The notes under the pieces: model-generated | What the model was told of the DNA's origin: nothing | Seen by the model: the letters and a program-made list of their open reading frames with translations, nothing else | The model's database searches: none | Position numbers and translations under genes: made by a program | DNA from: Phytoseiulus persimilis | Lineage: Eukaryota > Arthropoda > Arachnida > Mesostigmata > Phytoseiidae | NCBI GenBank assembly: GCA_037576195.1 | Contig: CM075103.1 | Coordinates: forward strand, 21,452,001 to 21,516,000 | Direction: 5' to 3' | DNA length: 64,000 nt | Shown here: positions 21,994-36,081 of the stretch, one piece after another | How positions within the stretch are numbered: position 1 is the first letter of the stretch | How the letters are laid out: each line of letters begins with the position of its first letter

Positions 21994-24900
21994 GTAATTT
22001 AGGTTCCAAACTCTGGCTCTTCCGTTTTCGAGTATTGATAACGGGAAAGATTGTTGTTTCGCTTCGGATGATTTAGGTCTGATCCGAGATGTACTCGTTG
22101 GCTTTTATGGACCCTGTTCCGGGACCGAGCGGGCAGATTCCCTCTGTTTCCACGAAAGCCGAGCGATCAGACAAACTGCCACGATGTTGCTGCTCTGGTT
22201 GACTGACCCTAGCTTCCGACGCATCAGGCGAGCAGGTTCGGCTTAGGCAGCACAGCCGTGAAGGCGCGAGATGGGTGGAACGGGCCTCGCCGGAGATGTT
22301 TCCTTCAACGGGGAAATTTATGTGGGTCCGGATATCGTCGGCTTACACAAATAGGTGGCCACCACTAATTCATCTATGGTGTAAATAAACTCAACTTCAG
22401 TTCGTCTGTAGAGCAGCCGTCGGAGAGCTCGTCAGTCATCCCGAGTGGGTTCCCTGCGAGTGGCTCGAGATTCTCTCAGCGCGGACAGATGCCTCGTTGT
22501 GATCGAGGTTAGCGAGCTCATAAAGAAACAGCCGAATCCGTTCGAAGTCCTCGCCGCTGATTCTCTTCAGGCCTCCAGACCCCCATACGTTTCTCTCCAA
22601 TAGACGGGCGCTGGAGGGAGGTCCCCAATGGAGAGGTTGAGGGAATCGACGGGCATGCTCTTCCACCGTGAAAACATTCGACAAAACGGTTCCCTCCGAT
22701 GAATGGGCACGCGGCATGGGATTGGTAGAAGGAGAAGCATGCCTCTTAAATTGGGGAAAACCAGCTCGTCTTGTCATTCGCTCTCGAATAACGCGATTCA
22801 AAAGACCTGTGGACCTCTCCAAACTGGAAGAACCGCCGCGCCTAACTGCTCTCCTGTCCCCGTAGTCACTCAGCGTCCTGAACGACTGACTCCACTCAGA
22901 ATTTTCGAGATGAGGGGGCCTCCAGCTGTGTCAAAAGAAGTCTGGCGAAAGCGTTTCGACATCGAAGTTTTCAGCGGCTTCAGTGCAAGGTCATCGAGTG
23001 AGTCTTCTGCATGGAGCGATGACTCCGGAGCGCCGGAACGGGAACTCGCGTGGGCCCTCCCGTTCGAAGCGCCATCTCTCAGGTTCTACCGAGTTCGAAC
23101 CCGAGTCTCGGAAAACTCGGAGGTTTTATGTTGACTCCCAGTCGCGCTTCCAGGAACCAGTTGGCATGGATAGATAGAGAGGGCGGTGGCAGAAGCCGAC
23201 GCAGAGTTTGCATATGAATTTGAGCGAAACAAAAGCCTGAATAAATTGAATGGATCATCATCAGTTCAAACATCAGTTTCTCACAATACCCAGCGGCCTT
23301 ATTGCGACGGCTGTCGGCCTGTCTGCTGGCGGGTCCGGCTGTCTATCGCGAGGCTGCCGATCAGAGTGTTGATGCGGAAGTTTTGAGGAGTTTGAAATTC
23401 CTAGATGGGGCTCCACTGAAGAGAACGGTTCCGCGGCCTTTCAAAGACAGATAATGCCGTCTGTCGCGTTCAGTCGTACGGAATCGATGGCCGTAGGCAG
23501 CCGAACCGCCGCAGTTCCGTTGTTTGGAAGACATCCTAAGAGCAACGGAGCGAGAGTCAGCAACAACTTAACGGACATCATCGTCGGATTCTCGGGAAGG
23601 TTCCACGAGCAAAACTTTCCGGGCCCCACGTTCACCGCAATTATCGGATCTTCTTTGGAAACCCTCCAACTGGCCGGTGGGCAAGCGAGGAAAACGGCCT
23701 AGAGAGTTCTTTCAAACCTGGAATCCGTTACACTACGCGCCGCTGTCGGTGTTTCGCGTATTTCCGATAAGAAACTCCCACCTCGGTGGTATGTAGTCAT
23801 GCGAAACATGATGATCCCGAATACATGAAAATCATTCAATCGGGATTCAATCGAGGTCGGAATAAGCAGAGATCGACGATTTCATTCCGGAGGAACGACA
23901 CTCGACGAAATTGCACACGTGGTACATATATGTCGGGGGAAATGGCCTTTGGGTTCCAACGACCCAGGGAAAATCCACCGTTCTCCACTCTCGAGCCACG
24001 CTGACTGTGACGTCAAACCCGGACCCAGAACCATCTCTCAAACTTTTCCCGCTCATCGTTCCCATCCAGAGGGCCGGATTGGAGTTGTCAGCGCGCGCGT
24101 TTCGCTGAAGGGTGTTCGCACAAACGAAAAATCGAACACTTCGGTCCGTTCACAGCTTCCGTCGCCCATCACTCACAACACAACCTTTGCAGCATGATTA
24201 TCTTGAGTCGAGAGTGGACTTGACCTCGGATACGACGTATCGTATGTTCGAGAGGTTCTGGTCTTAACCGAACTAGCCCCATTTGATTCCCTGACACTCC
24301 TTGGAGGCGAGGCCGAGGCTCGTCGGTAAGCATTCCGGTTACCGTACAGCTCAATGATGGATGGATCATTGGAGAGAACTAAATATCGGTATGATCAACT
24401 CAAAGAAGTGGGCGGACTGCCTCGCGCCCGTGCGGATCGAAATGCCCGGGCTGAACATCCCGCGAGACTTCCACATCTCGGTCGATTTCTTGGAAATAAC
24501 TTGAAGAAATTCTTCAACCGATTCACGGGTGTCCCCGGAAGCTCACGCGGATGACTGATTGTGAGAGCTTCTCTATACCGCGGCAGTTGCATTCCCTCGT
24601 TTCAGCATTCTTATTCCTGAGCGCTTCATGAGAGTAACTTCATCCGGGGCAGGCGAACCTATCTCTGTCGGAGCTCTCCTCGGAAGACACTCGTCTTTCC
24701 ACGAGCGGTGTGGAGCCCAACCTTCACCTTCGACCTAAAACCAAATTCGAGGAGGAGTAAGCCGGTCTCCAGCTGTATGCATCACGATCTTCGCTTCCTT
24801 GGGCTTCTCGAGTCGAAAGTGGTTCCGAGAATCACCTCTTTGCCAGTCAGTGACAGCGTTTTCGGCGAAAGCTGCCTCTGAGCCGATTAAAACCTCCGAA

Positions 24901-25270
24901 GCTGAGTTTGGTTCAAATATTCACATGAGAATTAGTCCGGTCTCCGTGCTCGTCCGTTCCGCGAGGAGGACAGAGAGCTCCTACCCAAAATGAAGCGTCG
25001 CTACATCCCGCATCAGGTGCGCATCCGCTTACTGTAAATCGATCCATATTGTTTTTTGGCCATTCGGTTCCACCTATTTGGGCCGCCGAAATCGAAACTG
25101 CTGTATTCAATCAGGAATTCGATTGGAGAGTTGCTCTGGATAACAGCCGCGCTCCAGTTTTTTTTTATTTGAGTTTGTTCGCGGGTAACAAAGTGACCCG
25201 TTCCACGGTCTCGCCAAATTGAAGGCGTGTCGTGGTCTCTATAGCATTTCATCTGTACGTTCGACGCTGG
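21994..25270. other. Long stretch without a supported gene
   Basis: Overlapping open frames at 22436-22865 look protein-like on both strands, so neither is called. A 66-codon plus-strand ORF at 24354-24554 starts with ATGATGG and ends in a basic tail, with no recognised domain. On the minus strand, an ATGATG near 23577 opens a leucine-rich, signal-peptide-like stretch that stops after 46 codons. All are weak. Confidence 0.45.
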
Positions 25271-25274
25271 AAAT

Positions 25275-25375
25275 TCCTCTCTCTCTCTCTGTTCCCCATC
25301 TCTCTCCCGCTTCATTTTTTTTCGCTCTCTCCCTCTCTTTCTCTCTCTCTCCCCCTCTCTCTCTCCCTCTCTATA
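25275..25375. repeat. Imperfect CT-rich (CT)n tract
   Basis: Pyrimidine tract of CT dinucleotides interrupted by TTTT and CCCC, about 100 nt. The Lys/Arg/Glu-rich open frame on the minus strand across it is a translation of this low-complexity sequence. Confidence 0.9.
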
Positions 25376-28300
25376 TTTTCCGCGTCTTGAATCGTGCGCA
25401 CGAAATCTCAGCTCATTCTCATGTGTGGGAGGGAGAGGTTGCGAGTCCGCGGGACGTGCTCCAGCGAGAGAGTGAGAGAAAGAGTTCTGCAAAAACTGTG
25501 CCGGCGATGACGCGCTCTGTGTCAGATGCTCGAGTAGAGATGTTCATCTCGGACGAGTTCCACTTCGACTCAGTCCACTACAGGAGTCGAGGGCTACTTG
25601 TCTCACTCTTTCTCCGAATCTTCCGCCACCTTCTGGGTCCCCACCGTCAACTTTCCACAAAAAAACGCCACAATTTGAGAAGCCCATTCGAGCGCTTTCA
25701 CGCTCAGCTGATTATTATTTCAAGGTATGAGCTAGGGATATTCTCGCGATCTTCGGTCCGAGAAGAAATCCCCGAAAATGTCCTGCTTTCCGGAGACCCT
25801 GGGAGAGAGATCGCCGGCTTCGGAAGAATGGTCCCCTGGAAGTTCGCTGTCGGGCGTTAACATGAGGAAGAAAATTTTCCGTCTCTCGGAACTTCCTCTC
25901 TGTCGATGTGGAGAAGTGCTGAGGAGGAATTCGCAGATCACCACGCCAGCCACCAGACGTCGGAATTCCCTTCTGTGATGTTCATTCCGTGGATTCCCGG
26001 AGCACATAAAGGAGTCCTTGAGAGATACATCGGTGTCAGCTCCCTTCTCTTTATGCCTCCCCCAGAAATGCCGCGTTTCACCGATCTCACTTCTGGCTTT
26101 ATCCCCCGGCTTGTTGTCCTCCGATTTGACAGAGGTTCCTCCGGCGCTCAGAACTCCGACCGGATTTCTCTGTTCTGGGCTGCGGCTCGGCATCCTCATC
26201 CCCAATACTCCCGGTGAAGCTACGTATGCAAAACTCGAAAGCACCTGATTCGCGCAACGGGGCAATGGAGCAGAGGGTATGATTCATCACTGATTTTCCG
26301 GAGCAAAATTCTCGAACAAGACGACACGGCAAAGAGGCAACTGGGTCAGGGCAGAGTTCTATCACGCATTCCTCCATTCTTCTTTTCTGCTCCAATATTT
26401 GTTCGAACTGAGGACAAAGCCAGAGAGAAGCCTTAGAGGATTCTTGCTCAAAAAGTCTCAACCGCCACGTGAAGTAGCACCGGGGACCTCCGGTAGTGGT
26501 AATCAATAAACGGATTCTGTGTTTCATGATCCCTCGGAGCGTTCGTTCCTCTTCCTGGCTGCATGTTAGTGTCTCGCTCAGGGTTCCAAACCCAATTCCG
26601 GAGCGTCCCGGAGGAACAATGATAATAAATGAAAGATATCCAGTGAGCGAGTTATAATTCCATTATGGCCGACTGTTCCTGTATCGCGATCGAGAAGTTA
26701 ATTTGCCTCGGTCTTATTAGTCGAAGCAGACAACGACGACATCGGAGTTCCGCGGCTGGCTTACCGGATGATGAAAGCGGCGATGTTAACAAAACTGACA
26801 TCATTCCCTCCGTCCGGTCTCCTGCGAGTCAGCGGGGCACTCGTATTATTCCTCTTGGTGCGGCACCGTAAAGAGACAGAACTGTGAAATAATCTCCCTC
26901 GGCCAGGCCGATCGCTGTTCATTCATAGAGCTGGGAAGGGGAGCTTTTTGCTCTCGCTTGCTGCGCCGTCAAAGTCCGGCTCTGGCCAGAGCGGAGCACC
27001 CGAGCGCCACCAACGAAAAGGACGCGGGCGAAAGTGTATTTTACTCCATGCTCGCATCACTACCCCGCTTGTGGACTTAGCTGAGGTGTTGTTGGGAGGA
27101 ATGAGGGATGCCCTCTGCCTTTCCTCGAAGACCTCGCTCTGGTTTCGGAGGGGAAAGGGGAGGGCACACCCGAAAAATGGACGGATCTCCCGCGGCTGCG
27201 ACTCGACCGTCGCGACTAACTTCTAACTTAAACCACCCGTTCTCAGCGACGTGGGAGTGGACTCCGCTCGCACCCCTCCGGGAAGAGAGAATAACGGCGC
27301 AGAGGGAGCGACCGATCTTGAGATCATGTGACTTCCGAATACTGGTGAACAGCGGCACCGGCTCATCAAAATGTGTAACAGGGTTCCTGGGAAGACTGGA
27401 CAGCTTCCTGGTGAATGGAGGCTCGTTGGCTGAACGGCGACCGTGACGGTTTTCTCATCTTCGCTAACGACAGCCGTTCCTAGGCCGACGGTTCTCCTGT
27501 CCAGCGGGAAGCGGGTGAACTCTCCGCAAAACAAGCCAAGTCATTCAGGAACGTGGCACGCGCTCGCCCTTGAAAGGACTATGTATGTTCGGCGCACGGA
27601 ATCGGTGTTCTGGGCTTTGTCGGCCAAATCGCGCGCTTGACGGTTTGTCTATTTCGAAACGTGACAACCACTCCTCGTCGAGTCGTCCTCATCGCGAGAG
27701 GGGGGCGGGGAGGACAGCACTCCGAAAAGCGCGCGCCAAGATTGAGGGCGCCGAGAAGTGTCCTCGTTACAGAACTGTGCTTCATTCGCCCGTCGCGTGT
27801 TTTTCTCGAGGTTCGTCCGACGAGTCGCGCTTGTAGTGGCTTCTGTTCGGTCCGACGCGACGACAACTCATCGCTGCGCGGGGAAAAAAACATAACTCCG
27901 TAAATTGTGCCGATCGATCTAGGAAAACGAAAGGGGAGAGTGCTTTCGATCCGTTTCGAGCCACACACGTGGAAGGGAGTCATGTTCGGATCGATGAATA
28001 CGTTCATTCTCATGATGCTATCTCGCCGTCGACAGGAAATTCAGAATTGGATGTTTGTCATCGATGATGAGCTAGATGGACTGTATATCACGAAGAATCG
28101 GGACTCAACCCATCAAGTCAGGAATCAGAGCCCGCTGCGCGGCCTCCCGATATAGCCTTAAACTGACAACGCCTGATGCGGCTTGGCATCGGGATTAGCC
28201 CGACGTTCGCAGGCATACCAACAGTGACGTCGCGCGCGGCGAGGGAACGTCCCGGCTTCTGGCTCTAAAAGCGCCTCGGCGGTCCGTCCCGGGTAACCTG

Positions 28301-28700
28301 TCTGGGAAGTTCCAGGAGCCCTTTCGTCCCGCGCCTCGAGCGGCTTCTATAAGTCATTCCTTTCAGGAATGGGGCCCGCCAAATGTGTGACGATCCCAAT
28401 CACCACCACCACCTTGCTCAGGAATCCGGTTCGCATCGCAACAGATTGACATCCGGTGCGTCGCATTAGATAGGAATTCGGCCTCTGCCGTCTCAGAAAA
28501 GAATCCAGCTCACTCTATCATACGGCAGCCGACACATCGTCTGGCACTTCAGCGCAATGTTTCATACGGAGATCCGGTGTGGCCTGTCCTAGGGGAGCGA
28601 CGGTGAGAGTCTTTTCACACGGGACGTCGCTGTTGTTGTCGATGTCCTTTCCAACTGTGAGACGATGATACTCAGCTGATACTCGGCAGCGGTAATCCAT
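25376..28700. other. Long stretch without a supported gene
   Basis: Open frames here (for example minus 26265-25732 and minus 28013-27579) are in competing frames and match nothing I know. No splice-bounded exon with coding bias was found, and no RNA gene. Confidence 0.5.
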
Positions 28701-30200
28701 TACGGTCGACGTCCGTCTGCTTTTTCACTCTCTGGCGATATCGGCGCCGGCTCAGTTAACTCCGCCGAAGCCCGCCGTCGCCCCGCGTGTCAACGTGTCA
28801 GCTTCGCCCCACAGCCGCTCGTTGTGACTTAACAACAGCGCCAGCGTTGTTCGGAACGTTCGGTTCGAGTTTGGAGCCGCCCTCGGTCCACTCCGGAATT
28901 CCCGACACATGGTCAGAAGCTCTCGGGGAAAGGAAAGGATTCGTCGGCGGGAGCATGTGACGTGAAAAAAAAAAAAAAAAAAAAAACGCTCCTCCGTTTC
29001 TTCGAACTTTCGGGGGATTTCGGCTCTCGTTCCCGTCGAGTGCGCGGGTCGCCTCGTGGAACCCCAGTCGGTGTAACGTAGCCCCCCCCCCTCCCCTCCC
29101 CCATCTCCCCTCGGGCTTGGCTCGATCCGCTGAGTATTTCTCCCTCGCGAGGGGAGCCGGGCCCACCCACGCCCTACTCACCTCTCAGAATGGGCGGGAA
29201 GTGTCGTCATTGAGCGCTGGACATTTCCACTGGGACAGAAAGGATCCTAGCACTCGAAACGTGTAGATCCGAACGGCCGAATTTCACTCACTGGCTCAGC
29301 CACCACTCACGCGCACAAACACACACCACACACACACCAGAGGATCCGAGGAACCAGGCAGGGCGAGCGCGATCGCTGATCGGGTGTTCACATGAGCGTT
29401 GACGTCGTCGTCGATGTCAACGTCGTTTCACATCGTTACGGCGGCCGCAGCAGCAGCAGCACAAATCCGGAGCGCACTTTCACTTTCAAGCCGGCGGGCA
29501 GCTGCCCACTGAAGGAACACTGTTGTCCCCGTCGTAGAGGCCGTGCGTAGAATTAGCTCGGATCCTGAGCGCGTGCACCACTTTTTTTCCTGTCGAGTCG
29601 CGGCACTTCCCCACACCAGTGGCTGGACGTTGACGACGAAGACGCTCACGGCACACGGCCTCCTCGCCCGCGGTCCGAAAGCCAGCCAGAACACGCCAGC
29701 CAGCCAGCCGGTAGTAAACGAGTCTTCGGTGGCCTGCCTGCCTGGTGGTCCAACCGTCCCTCCGTCCGTATCACGGCGAGGCCCTCTTCCAGTCGTATAG
29801 GCAGGCCGTGAGAGAGGGTCGTCCGAAGCGAAAGGCGCCTTCGTAGAGTATGCAATGCCAGGGTAGGGTGGCCCTCGACTCTTACCTCAGCCGCAAGAGC
29901 ACACAACTCCATGGACCGCCTCCGCCGTCAATGCAGCTTCCTCGCTCGTTCTGCTTCGCTTCAACTTTCGGCCGACACCCCCGCGAGCTTGTTGGGAGCC
30001 CGCTGCCTGCCTGCTCGCTCGTCCCCTCCGAGACCGTGTCCGGCTGATCCGGTGGTCACTCTGTCTGTATGTCTGTTCGTCCGTGTGAGGGTTTCCAGCT
30101 CCGAACAAACAGACAAACAAACACAAGAATCGATCACGACAGACGACGGGTCCGACGACTGATAAGCCAAGTGATTGATCACTCGACTTGGTAAGGAACG
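28701..30200 (-). promoter_or_regulatory. CpG-rich candidate promoter / first-exon region, minus strand
   Basis: The stretch is rich in CpG and low-complexity runs: A21 at 28966-28986, C10 at 29082-29091, and a CA-rich segment near 29305-29340. It has two of the better minus-strand 5' splice sites in the window. One is GAGAG|GTGAGTAGG, with its last exon base at 29182. The other is GCTGAG|GTAAGAG, with its last exon base at 29886, preceded by an ATG at 29912-29910 that opens nine codons (MELCALAAE). The first would end a leader exon without an obvious ORF. This fits a transcription start region for a minus-strand gene with a long first intron, and Shaw is the only such gene visible. The assignment is inference. 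Confidence 0.3.
28966..28986. repeat. A21 homopolymer
   Basis: Twenty-one consecutive A on the plus strand. There is no coding sequence or polyadenylation signal next to it, so there is no sign of a retroposed transcript end. It is simply a long mononucleotide run. Confidence 0.95.
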
Positions 30201-33200
30201 AGGATCACATGGCTGCCTTGACAGCACTGAGAATTGACAAGGTATCGAATTCGGAGATTCGGCTGAGGAGCGAGGCTCGGCAGGGAGCTGCGCGATCGAT
30301 ACCGAGCGTTGATTTTCCTCCGGAGTCGGCTTGTCGCCGAAGCATTCCGAACCCGCGACTGCGACCCCACGTGTGGCCGACAACTCCGATTTCGCCTTGG
30401 AGCCAAAGCCCGCCAAAGAGTCGGGCTCTGCGGGAAAGGGCGGAATCAGTTGAATCGAGTTTCTGGCCTGGAATCGGCCGGATTTTCATGGATTGAAGTT
30501 CGATATCCCTCGTGCCCTGGAGTTCAGTCCGCACCAGGTTGCCCGGATGCGTGGAACTAACCCGAGGATGACTTCACGCTAGTTGTGGAACGCGAGGGCA
30601 ACAAGTCGCCGAAGACCCAGGAGAACGAGGGAACGGGAACTTCAATATGCTTGCGCACTGTTGAACTAATTGGACGAGCTGCCAGCGGGGAACGAAGCCT
30701 TCCCGCCTCCCTCTCGTTCGGTGGCTCTGTCCGCATAACTTTCCTCCTCGCTCCAGAACTTTTCCTCATTTTAGTCGTGGCGGTCCCCGACTGAGTCCCG
30801 ATTTTCACATCCGAAATAAAAAGTCGATTCGCCAGAAACTTCGAATGAATGACGACCTGATCGAGCGCTCTGAGTGATTATTTCCAGAACCACCGAGCAA
30901 ACTGTCTGGGCCGGTGAATTCGAACCGGTGGGACTTCCAGGCCGCTGTTGGACAGGTTTCTCGGCTTCATACCGACCGGTTCCGTTTCGGGATCGCTCCA
31001 AATTAACCGTTTCATCTGAACTCGTGGGTATCTTGTCGAGAAAGCGTCGAGGTGTGCTGGAGTGAGAGCGCCCGGAAGCCTTCCATCGAACTCGTTGAGG
31101 TCACTACATCCAGCTCAAGGTCTCTCACCTCGTCGCGAGATTCCCGATGACATCACAATCTCATGAGGCGCGCACGACGTACCCATTCCGACCGCAGAAG
31201 CGTCAATAGAGCCGCACTCGTGGCGATAATTACCTCGGGGTGCCAGCATCCGATCACCCCAAGAGATGCGCCGGCTCAGGGGTTCGAACCTTTGCCGCTA
31301 CATTTTCTCGACGGTCCCGGGCAACGGTCCCAGAACCGCGTCTCGTCGTCACCAAAGTAGGACGTGAAGACGTATCACTCGTCGAGGTGAGCTTGACATT
31401 CATTTCATTGACATTCATTCATGACATTGGAATTTCAGCTATCTATCTACGTGGGAGCGAAATCCTGACGTAGGATTCTGTACAGCGGCCGAACAGCCGA
31501 TTGCGCCAGTTGATTCCACAAAACCTAGGAGTTCGTACTCCGCTTCCTTTCGAAAGAGGAGAAAGAGAGTGTATGCTGGGAATCCTCGTCCAACGTCTGC
31601 CTGATCGACTCGAGCTCTATCGCATGTACACAAACACCGACTCTGATCTCAACATCACAGAACAGAGAAGGAGCGAGAGCTCGCGACGACGGCGAACGTC
31701 GTCCCTGAGAGGCTTCGACCAGTGAAAAAAAAAGGCTTCTGAGTCCCTCGTTGCTTTGGCTTCCTCTCGGTCTTCTTTCTTGATTCGCGTTGACGAACTT
31801 CAGGTCAAAAGCAGAAAGCTACCGTCCGGTGTGGGAGCTTCCCTGTTTCCTCGTTCAGTTGGAACAGCCGAACAGCTGGTCAGATTGTACGTGTACATTT
31901 GGGTGACTGACCAACAATGGTTGAATTCTAAGAATGTGTCTGACTTCTTTCTGCTGTTCCGTTCTCATTTTTTCTCGCCGCAAATGATCGCCTTGCCCAG
32001 GACGGAATTCCCTCCCCCTGTCTCCTTGCCCTGCCCTTGCGCGTTCGCGATGGGAGCGGAGAAGTGCTGAGTCGACGAGGGACCAAAATAATTTTTGAGG
32101 AGTTTGATTACTGCCACATGAATCGAGGAGCTCGGTCCGAGTTCAAACTCCGAGTCTGGGGCTCGGAGAAGCCCTTCAAGCATTCGCTCAAAAGGAGCCA
32201 GACTCGTCTCTGGGCCCCGGTTCCGAAAGAGGAGATAGTTCCGCTCGATCGAGTTCTCCGGAGATCGCAAGCCCCAAATCAACTCCAGGACTCACCATTG
32301 GGTTTTTCGCGAGCCTTGGCGTGGGCAATGCTTGCGCTCACTAAACTCGCACGGTTACAAACCGCTCTTGAATGCGGGTTTGCACGCCGCCTCCTTTTCC
32401 CGTTCTTGAGAGCGCCCAATCGCATTTCAACAGGAAGAGACGCCGACGACGACGAGGGAGGAACGGAAGCGGAGAACGACGACGGAAGGAGCAGAGACAG
32501 ACTCCTCAGCATTCTAAATCACTCCCGGCCGAATCGTATCTAAGAGGGGAACACCGGTTCCACTATCGCTTTATGCTTCTTCGGCTGTTTCCCGGTGGCG
32601 TTCCCTCGACTCTTCCTCCGCCTCTCCCCCGTCCCACCATTCCGGAATTCCCTGTGGAGCGCGCGTTTCTCGGCTACCTTTGAATTAAACCCAACAAAGG
32701 GTTCGAGATCTTGCCAAACAGTGCTTAGTTCGACAGTTTCTGCCCGATGCTCTCGTCCGATCGAATGCGGATCCATACCATCCAGTCCTCCGCTTCCTCC
32801 GAAAGCTCCCGCTGGAAGCCAGGCGTTGGGAGGGATTTCGCGGACACCGGCGTCGAGTTTTGCCGGCGTTGCGCATGACCACGTGCCCTAGTCCGCCCAG
32901 GAAAGTTTGCGGCGCTGGTGAAGGCCTCCGTCGAGCAGAATGTGGGCCGCTCACGAAAACAGAGTGGCATGTCCGACATGCCGTTTCGAGTTACGATCAT
33001 GATCTGGCCTCTGGAGCATGGAGCTAGTTGTCGCGAGATTCATTAGGGCGAGAGAAAGCTGCAATAACACCAGACGACGCGGCAGCTGGCATCTTTATAA
33101 TCGTAGCGAAAATGAGGGCCGAGGGACATGCTGATCTCGCGGCAGGGCATCGCAACCGAGCGACGCTGTTCTTGCTTCGTTCTCTTCCAAGATCCTTCAG

Positions 33201-36050
33201 GAATCTATGTGGAACCCGCTGCTAGACGTCCCATTTGGACCGTTGAGGCTGCCTCCAACGGAAAGAGAGCTTTAAAACACTCCGCAACCAAAAACACATA
33301 AAAATGACAAATGTGACGGGCGATTCTTCAAACTCGGGAGAGCGAAAGGGACCAATTACGGGAAGGGAAAATAGAGCTCGGCGAGGGAATGAAACCGAGC
33401 GAAAAAGTGAACCGTCGGAACAAACGCCTGGAGACGAATGCCACCGCGCGATCGGGGCCCTAATCTGAGAACGATGGCGCCCAATGAAAACATCAATTAA
33501 ATCAAAACATCAACGAAAACAGCAACGAAAGGCGACAGATGGCTTCTTGGAAGGCGGCTCCGGTGTTTTTCCACTCCGACGGAAACGTCGGATCCGGGCG
33601 GCGATCTGCTCGAGTGTCTGCGGAAGCCGAGATCGAGCACGAGTTTTCCCTTCTGAAGAGCCAAAAAAGTGGTGCGCTCAGAGAACTCGATCGCAGACGG
33701 AACGTGTTTCTTTTCGCTCAGGCGAATCCGTCCGATCCGACGCGTTCACTGTGTTTGTTTGCCAACCCATTTATTTAATCCTCAGATCACTTGTGTACAC
33801 CTTATCGCTTCAACCCTTGTTTGTTTTCGTTCCGCACGCAGTGCTAGAATCGAGTTTTTGTTCGGATAGCGGATCGATCCCGGGAATAACAATTCAGAAA
33901 TAACCGGTCTGTTAGGCGAACTGAATGAACCAGCAAAGTTCACGCGATGGGTTCGATGCCCTGTGTCGGCACATCTATGGCCAGGTTCGAATGGCGGGAT
34001 CTCCAAGTAGACACAGTTCCCCAGTCGACACGGAACTCGCAAATCAGGCTGCTTATCGGCTGCAAAAAAAAAAAACGTCCTCTCCCTATACGGAACAGCG
34101 TTCTCGCGTCGGGAATTTCTTGGAATTTTCGCGAATATCAAGTTGTTGCTTCCGAGAGTGACCCATTTTTCCCTTTGCATTGAGCCGGGAACCGTGCTAT
34201 TCGATCGTCTCGCGGGAGACTCGCAAAAGAGAGCCGGTCACGAGCCGATTGGAGTTATCTTGACGCCTCAGAAAATGCCACCGGGCCGATCCCGTTTCCC
34301 TCGCATTTCCCATAGTCACGCGTCACCGAGGCGGGATCGAAGGTACCTGTTCCGGTGAAAATCACTCAGAGACAGTCGAAGTGTCCGAACATTGAGTTGC
34401 TAGGTGGATCCGACGATTCCTGACTCTCACCGAGAACCACCTCATTCAATTCTCCTTCCTCGGTCCCCTGAAGGCACCCAAACTCCAAAGAAATTCTCGT
34501 GACCGACCCTTTTTTTGCGCGTCCAACGCAACCCTGGCGAGTCCGATAAGATGAAATTTGACGTTGCCTAGAACACTTCTGGCGAAGCTTAGAAAAAGGA
34601 AGGTCACTCTCGAAACCAGCTCCGGCCGCAATATTCATCATTCCTACTCCAACAAAGAACCAAAATTATCGCCTTGGAATCCCCCATCGACCACAACTTC
34701 TGATCACCAGTAAAATCGCGAAAATTGACGAGGTAACGGCCTGAACGAAATGTGGCTGGAAAACAGTCAACTTAAAGATGCAAGCCTGTGGATGCGTGAA
34801 AGACTCCCCGCCGATCTCGCTCTCGCCTGAGACGAAAGCGGCATCCGCGTTCGACTCCTATCCTGAAGCGCGACAGCCTGGGAAATGACCTTGGCGGCCA
34901 AAAGCCTTTTCTACGCCGTCTCCGTGCGGCCTGACAGGGGACGATGATCAGCTTCATATAAGAGGCCAACGGAACTACCGGTGTTCACGGATGACTCGTT
35001 GGAAAACTCGTTCCCATGATCGGCTCTCCTCCCGGATTCTGTTACATCCAAGACGAATCACTCCCAGAGGGACTTGAGAACACGGGCTCGGAGTTTGAGC
35101 TGCCCAGCTCTGGCTTAGAGCAGACTCTATTCTGTTCCACTGTCTGCACGACTCTGATTCGACTCCGCTGGCCGACGCAAACAATCAGGCTCTATAGCAA
35201 ACGAAATAGGATGAGACCGTGCTGCTGGATTTGAGATGAACTACGCTGATTAGGCTAAGTGGTCCGAGTGAACTCCATCGGATGTTCCATTCGTCCATGC
35301 ATAGCCGCTCCACGCAGCCGCTGCGCTCAGTCATTCATACGTAGATCCCAGTGGCCCCGCTTCGAATCCCGCCGTGGGGTGTCTGCTCCGAACGAGTCGG
35401 CCCACTCCAGTGCGCGAACGAGGCTCGCAGCTTAGTGAGGGGTTAGAGGAGAGGTCGGTTGAGGCGTATACTTACGGCGTCTGCTGTGTATCCGCGTCCC
35501 TAACTGCCCGGCTTCAGTTAAAAGTGTTGGAGGAAGTCTTCAAGGAGGTCCTGATGGATCACTGCTCATTGCATCGGTCCGAGTTCCCGGATTTCCTGAT
35601 ATCTTCCCAGCCGCTGTTACGAAGGCGTCGGCGCTCTTTCCCACCACAGTGATTCCCACCGGAACAAGTTTCAGTCTGGCTGAAGACTTTCAAGCGCTGG
35701 ATCAAAGCCTCCGAAATTATCCGCTGCCCCACGGAGGCCGAGCTCGGCTACCTGGGACGGCAGCGTTTCCCATCTAAGGAGAGAGTGCCCGACTTTCTCA
35801 AAGAAGTCCTTGGCGTAGGATTTGCCGCCTCAACGCTCAGCTCTTTCCCGATGCGCTCGACGATGTTGACGATCTGGTCTCATCGCGGCTGCAAACCGCG
35901 TTCCGATTCCCAAAAGGGGCTCGTAGCGATAATGATCGCTCAGTTCTTCAGCACTCGGTTGATAGTGAGCTATTATTCCGGTGGTTATCTCGCGAATCGT
36001 CTCCTCGAATTACTGCAGCTCGAAACTCCTGCTGCACGGCTGGTCCGCGA
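30201..36050. other. Long stretch without a supported gene
   Basis: A plus-strand donor TCGAG|GTGAGC near 31389 follows a plausible short frame, and a minus-strand donor AATG|GTGAGTCC lies near 32294. Neither can be joined to a recognisable exon. No RNA genes were found: the GTTCGAA-type words near 31280 and 35370 lack the paired T-arm and acceptor stem of a tRNA. Confidence 0.5.
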
Positions 36051-36058
36051 GGAAACAA

Positions 36059-36081
36059 GGAGGGGAGGGGGAGGGGGGGGG
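36059..36081 (+). repeat. G-rich run with G-quadruplex potential
   Basis: G runs of 2, 4, 5 and 9 separated by single A (G4 at 36062-36065, G5 at 36067-36071, G9 at 36073-36081). Such clustered runs can fold into a quadruplex. No gene or promoter is identified beside it. Confidence 0.7.

Noticed and set aside
25013-25492. Lys/Arg/Glu-rich minus-strand frame
   Set aside because: Translation of the CT-rich low-complexity tract.
31255-31300. tRNA-like GGTTCGAA word
   Set aside because: The T-stem does not pair, and no D-arm or acceptor stem fits. The same holds for similar words near 16076, 35370 and 49563.
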